The translations under genes and the position numbers were made by a program. 64,000 bases of DNA from positions 108,770 to 172,769 of the forward strand of contig JBBDIT010000014.1 of NCBI GenBank assembly GCA_040880285.1. The letters run 5' to 3'. The notes beneath the pieces were generated by a model, which ran no database searches, was not told the origin of the DNA, and saw nothing but the letters and a program-made list of their open reading frames with translations. The stretch is from JANQJA01 sp040880285 (GTDB taxonomy: Bacteria > Pseudomonadota > Gammaproteobacteria > Pseudomonadales > Azotimanducaceae). Every line of letters begins with the position of its first letter. Position 1 is the stretch's first letter. Positions 62,541-64,000 of the stretch are shown here, piece after piece.

Positions 62541-63065
62541 ATGAACCTGAAAACAAAAACCCTGCTTATCTCCTTTTTGTTGGTGTTCACCGGCAATGCG
62601 GCCGCCGAAGTACAGGTGGGCGATGCGGCACCTGATTTCGTGCTGATGGGCTCGGATGGCAAGACTTATACCCTGTCACAATTCAGAGGCGAAAAACCGG
62701 TCGTTATCGCCTTTTTCCCCAAGGCCTTCACCGGCGGCTGAACGATCGAGTGCAAGGCGCTGCGTGACAGCGACCAGGAGATCAGGGCATTTGACGTCGC
62801 CTATTTTATGGCAAGTGTTGACCAACCCGCCGACAATAAAGGGTTTGCAGAAAAAAATGCGGCGACCTTCCCGATCCTTTCAGATCCCGACAAACAAATG
62901 ACGGCAGCCTATGGTGTGCTATCGGAACGCGGGTATGCAAGACGCTGGACCTTCTACATAGACAAGGATGGCATTGTCCGGATGATTGATCAGACTGTTG
63001 ACCCACGCACAGCGGGACAAGAGCTCGTCGAAAATCTCGAAACACTGGGATTCGAGAAAAGCTGA
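62541..63065 (+). CDS. Secreted peroxiredoxin, probable selenoprotein (UGA = Sec67)
   Basis: A 174-residue thioredoxin-fold peroxidase, read through one in-frame TGA at 62739-62741. Signal peptide MNLKTKTLLISFLLVFTGNA, then VGDAAPDFVLMGSDGKTYTL, the pre-catalytic strand VVIAFFPKAFTGG, the TGA, TIECKALRDSD, FPILSDPDKQMTAAYG and the C-terminal TFYIDKDGIVRMI. The TGA replaces exactly the peroxidatic cysteine of the P-x-x-x-T-x-x-C motif; a cysteine remains four residues later. No other stop lies in the frame. Read as two separate frames the gene would be split at the catalytic residue. It reduces peroxides in the periplasm. A genuine nonsense mutation is the alternative. Confidence 0.85.
62739..62775 (+). 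promoter_or_regulatory. Bacterial SECIS-like hairpin directly after the UGA
   Basis: GGCGCTG (62756-62762) pairs with CAGCGACC (62768-62775, one bulged A) around the 5-base loop CGTGA. The loop starts 21 bases after the TGA, within the usual 16-37 range, and has a G in its first two positions, as bacterial SECIS elements require for SelB binding. Confidence 0.65.
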
Positions 63066-63166
63066 AAGCGAGCCCCTGGTCAGCGGCAGTCATTCTGGGC
63101 CGGAATTACGGTGGGACGAAAGCACCCGTCAAGTTGCACAATTCATCAAAACGTGTAGGACACACC

Positions 63167-63201
63167 GATTCCCGCACCTTCGCTTTCGCTCAGGATGACG
63201 A
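63167..63201 (+). repeat. Short interspersed repeat, copy 1 (diverged)
   Basis: GATTCCC..CACCTTCGCTTTCGCTCAGGATGACGA. It shares the core CCTTCGCTTTCGCTCAGGA (followed by TGACGA) with copies 2 and 3 in the rRNA spacer. Confidence 0.8.
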
Positions 63202-63211
63202 TACTTTACAT

Positions 63212-63247
63212 AAAAAAGCCCCGACCGTTTTCACGATCGGGGCTTTT
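63212..63247 (-). terminator. rRNA operon terminator, bidirectional
   Basis: AAAAGCCCCGA (63214-63224) pairs with TCGGGGCTTTT (63237-63247). On the minus strand the stem is followed by six T (63217-63212), right after the 5S gene. It also can end the peroxiredoxin transcript, whose stop is 147 bases away. Confidence 0.85.
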
Positions 63248-63255
63248 GAATCAAT

Positions 63256-63373
63256 GCCTGACGATGTCCTACTCTCGCACGGGGAAACCCCGGACTACCA
63301 TCGGCGCTAAGAGGTTTCACTACTGAGTTCGGAATGGATTCAGGTGGTTCCCACTTGCTATGGTCATCAGGCA
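63256..63373 (-). rRNA. rrf: 5S ribosomal RNA
   Basis: A 118-base sequence that begins TGCCTGATGACCATAGCAAG on the minus strand and ends with the complementary CATCGTCAGGC. It contains the conserved CCGAACTCAG and GAGAGTAGGACAT segments of bacterial 5S rRNA. Confidence 0.95.
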
Positions 63374-63564
63374 AACTGGCGCGAAGCGTCACTAGCGACG
63401 CCTCTGCATTCGTTTACCAGAATCCCGCCACTTCACGCTTGCACGCTCCAGCCGGGATGACAGTTAAAAAATGAAAAGCGACAAAGTTGTTAAGACATCC
63501 GGACAAGTCTTCACTTGTCCAATTTCTATTCAAGGCAATATCCAACCATAAATCATTGCGTTCT

Positions 63565-63609
63565 GATTCCGAGATCCTTCGCTTTCGCTCAGGATGACGA
63601 TGCTCAAAT
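63565..63609 (+). repeat. Short interspersed repeat, copy 2
   Basis: GATTCCGAGATCCTTCGCTT continuing as TCGCTCAGGATGACGA and then TGCTCAAAT. Copy 3 follows after four bases. Confidence 0.85.
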
Positions 63610-63613
63610 CTTT

Positions 63614-63658
63614 GATTCCGAGATCCTTCGCTTTCGCTCAGGATGACGACACTCAAAT
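63614..63658 (+). repeat. Short interspersed repeat, copy 3
   Basis: Near-identical to copy 2 over 45 bases (differing in TGC versus CAC before TCAAAT), in direct tandem order with it. Confidence 0.85.
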
Positions 63659-63670
63659 CCGCTCAAATAT

Positions 63671-64000
<330 letters not shown>

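Larger units (their letters stand above)
63374..63670 (-). other. 23S-5S spacer with inserted repeats
   Basis: Almost 300 bases separate 5S from 23S, longer than typical. It holds two tandem copies of the interspersed repeat and a diverged GGGATGACAG element near 63453. The 80-codon open frame here (63414-63656) is a by-product of the repeats. No tRNA gene was seen. Confidence 0.7.

Noticed and set aside
62739..62741. TGA read as a nonsense mutation splitting the peroxiredoxin into two genes
   Set aside because: It sits precisely at the peroxidatic Cys, the rest of the frame is intact and a SECIS-like hairpin follows. Selenocysteine explains all three.
63414..63656. 80-codon leftward open frame in the rRNA spacer
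   Set aside because: Its VILSESEGSR/HPERKRRISE-type sequence is the translation of the interspersed repeats, a well-known false gene.

Overview
The window looks like the chromosome of a heterotrophic, probably marine gammaproteobacterium. The support is the 5S/23S rRNA sequence type, pdxB, a TonB-dependent receptor, many acyl-CoA enzymes, a CYP153-like P450 and AT-rich intergenic stretches. I cannot name the genus. An assembly gap of 100 N lies at 50415-50514.

Layout. 1-1.25 kb is a gene graveyard (PPOX, AraC/methyltransferase chimera, broken methyltransferase). 1.5-8.3 kb holds a TerB-like protein, a TolB-like propeller, a class-C-type serine hydrolase with an enoyl-CoA hydratase, and a DUF1501/DUF1800 pair. 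8.9-15.1 kb holds a DUF3604 protein, a decayed TIGR03084-like gene, a thiolase, a secreted esterase and a coupled unknown protein. 15.3-18.9 kb is a TonB receptor with a translationally coupled small secreted protein. 19.7-26.8 kb carries two opposed modules, each a tandem CaiB/BaiF CoA-transferase plus a hotdog dehydratase-like protein, with a CoA-transferase fragment between them. 26.9-36.6 kb is a tripartite efflux operon (47-aa secreted peptide, adaptor, two RND pumps) next to a regulator made of two fused TetR units.

37.1-45.2 kb is the most unusual region. One leftward operon encodes a 48-aa membrane protein, CuA subunit II, a heme-copper oxidase subunit I, a Sco protein, a cytochrome b-ferredoxin-MvhD fusion, an anchored periplasmic protein, and a second subunit-I-like protein that appears to lack the CuB histidine pair. 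It is preceded by an FNR-type site at exact class II spacing from a -10 element. A tandem universal stress protein has the same promoter architecture, and a diiron protein gene has a similar site. Heme A synthase lies beside the stress protein gene. 47.4-56 kb holds a LysR regulator, pdxB, a DUF454 protein, a ferredoxin interrupted by the gap, a PAS protein, the diiron protein, the P450 and an FAD oxidase. 56.1-62.3 kb holds a nitronate monooxygenase, a Tat-exported dienelactone hydrolase, a hybrid CHASE histidine kinase and a PilZ protein.

62.5-63.1 kb encodes a secreted peroxiredoxin whose peroxidatic cysteine codon is an in-frame UGA followed by a SECIS-like hairpin, so it is a probable selenoprotein that simple gene calling splits in two. 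The window ends in a leftward rRNA operon (5S and the 3' end of 23S) whose spacer contains short interspersed repeats.
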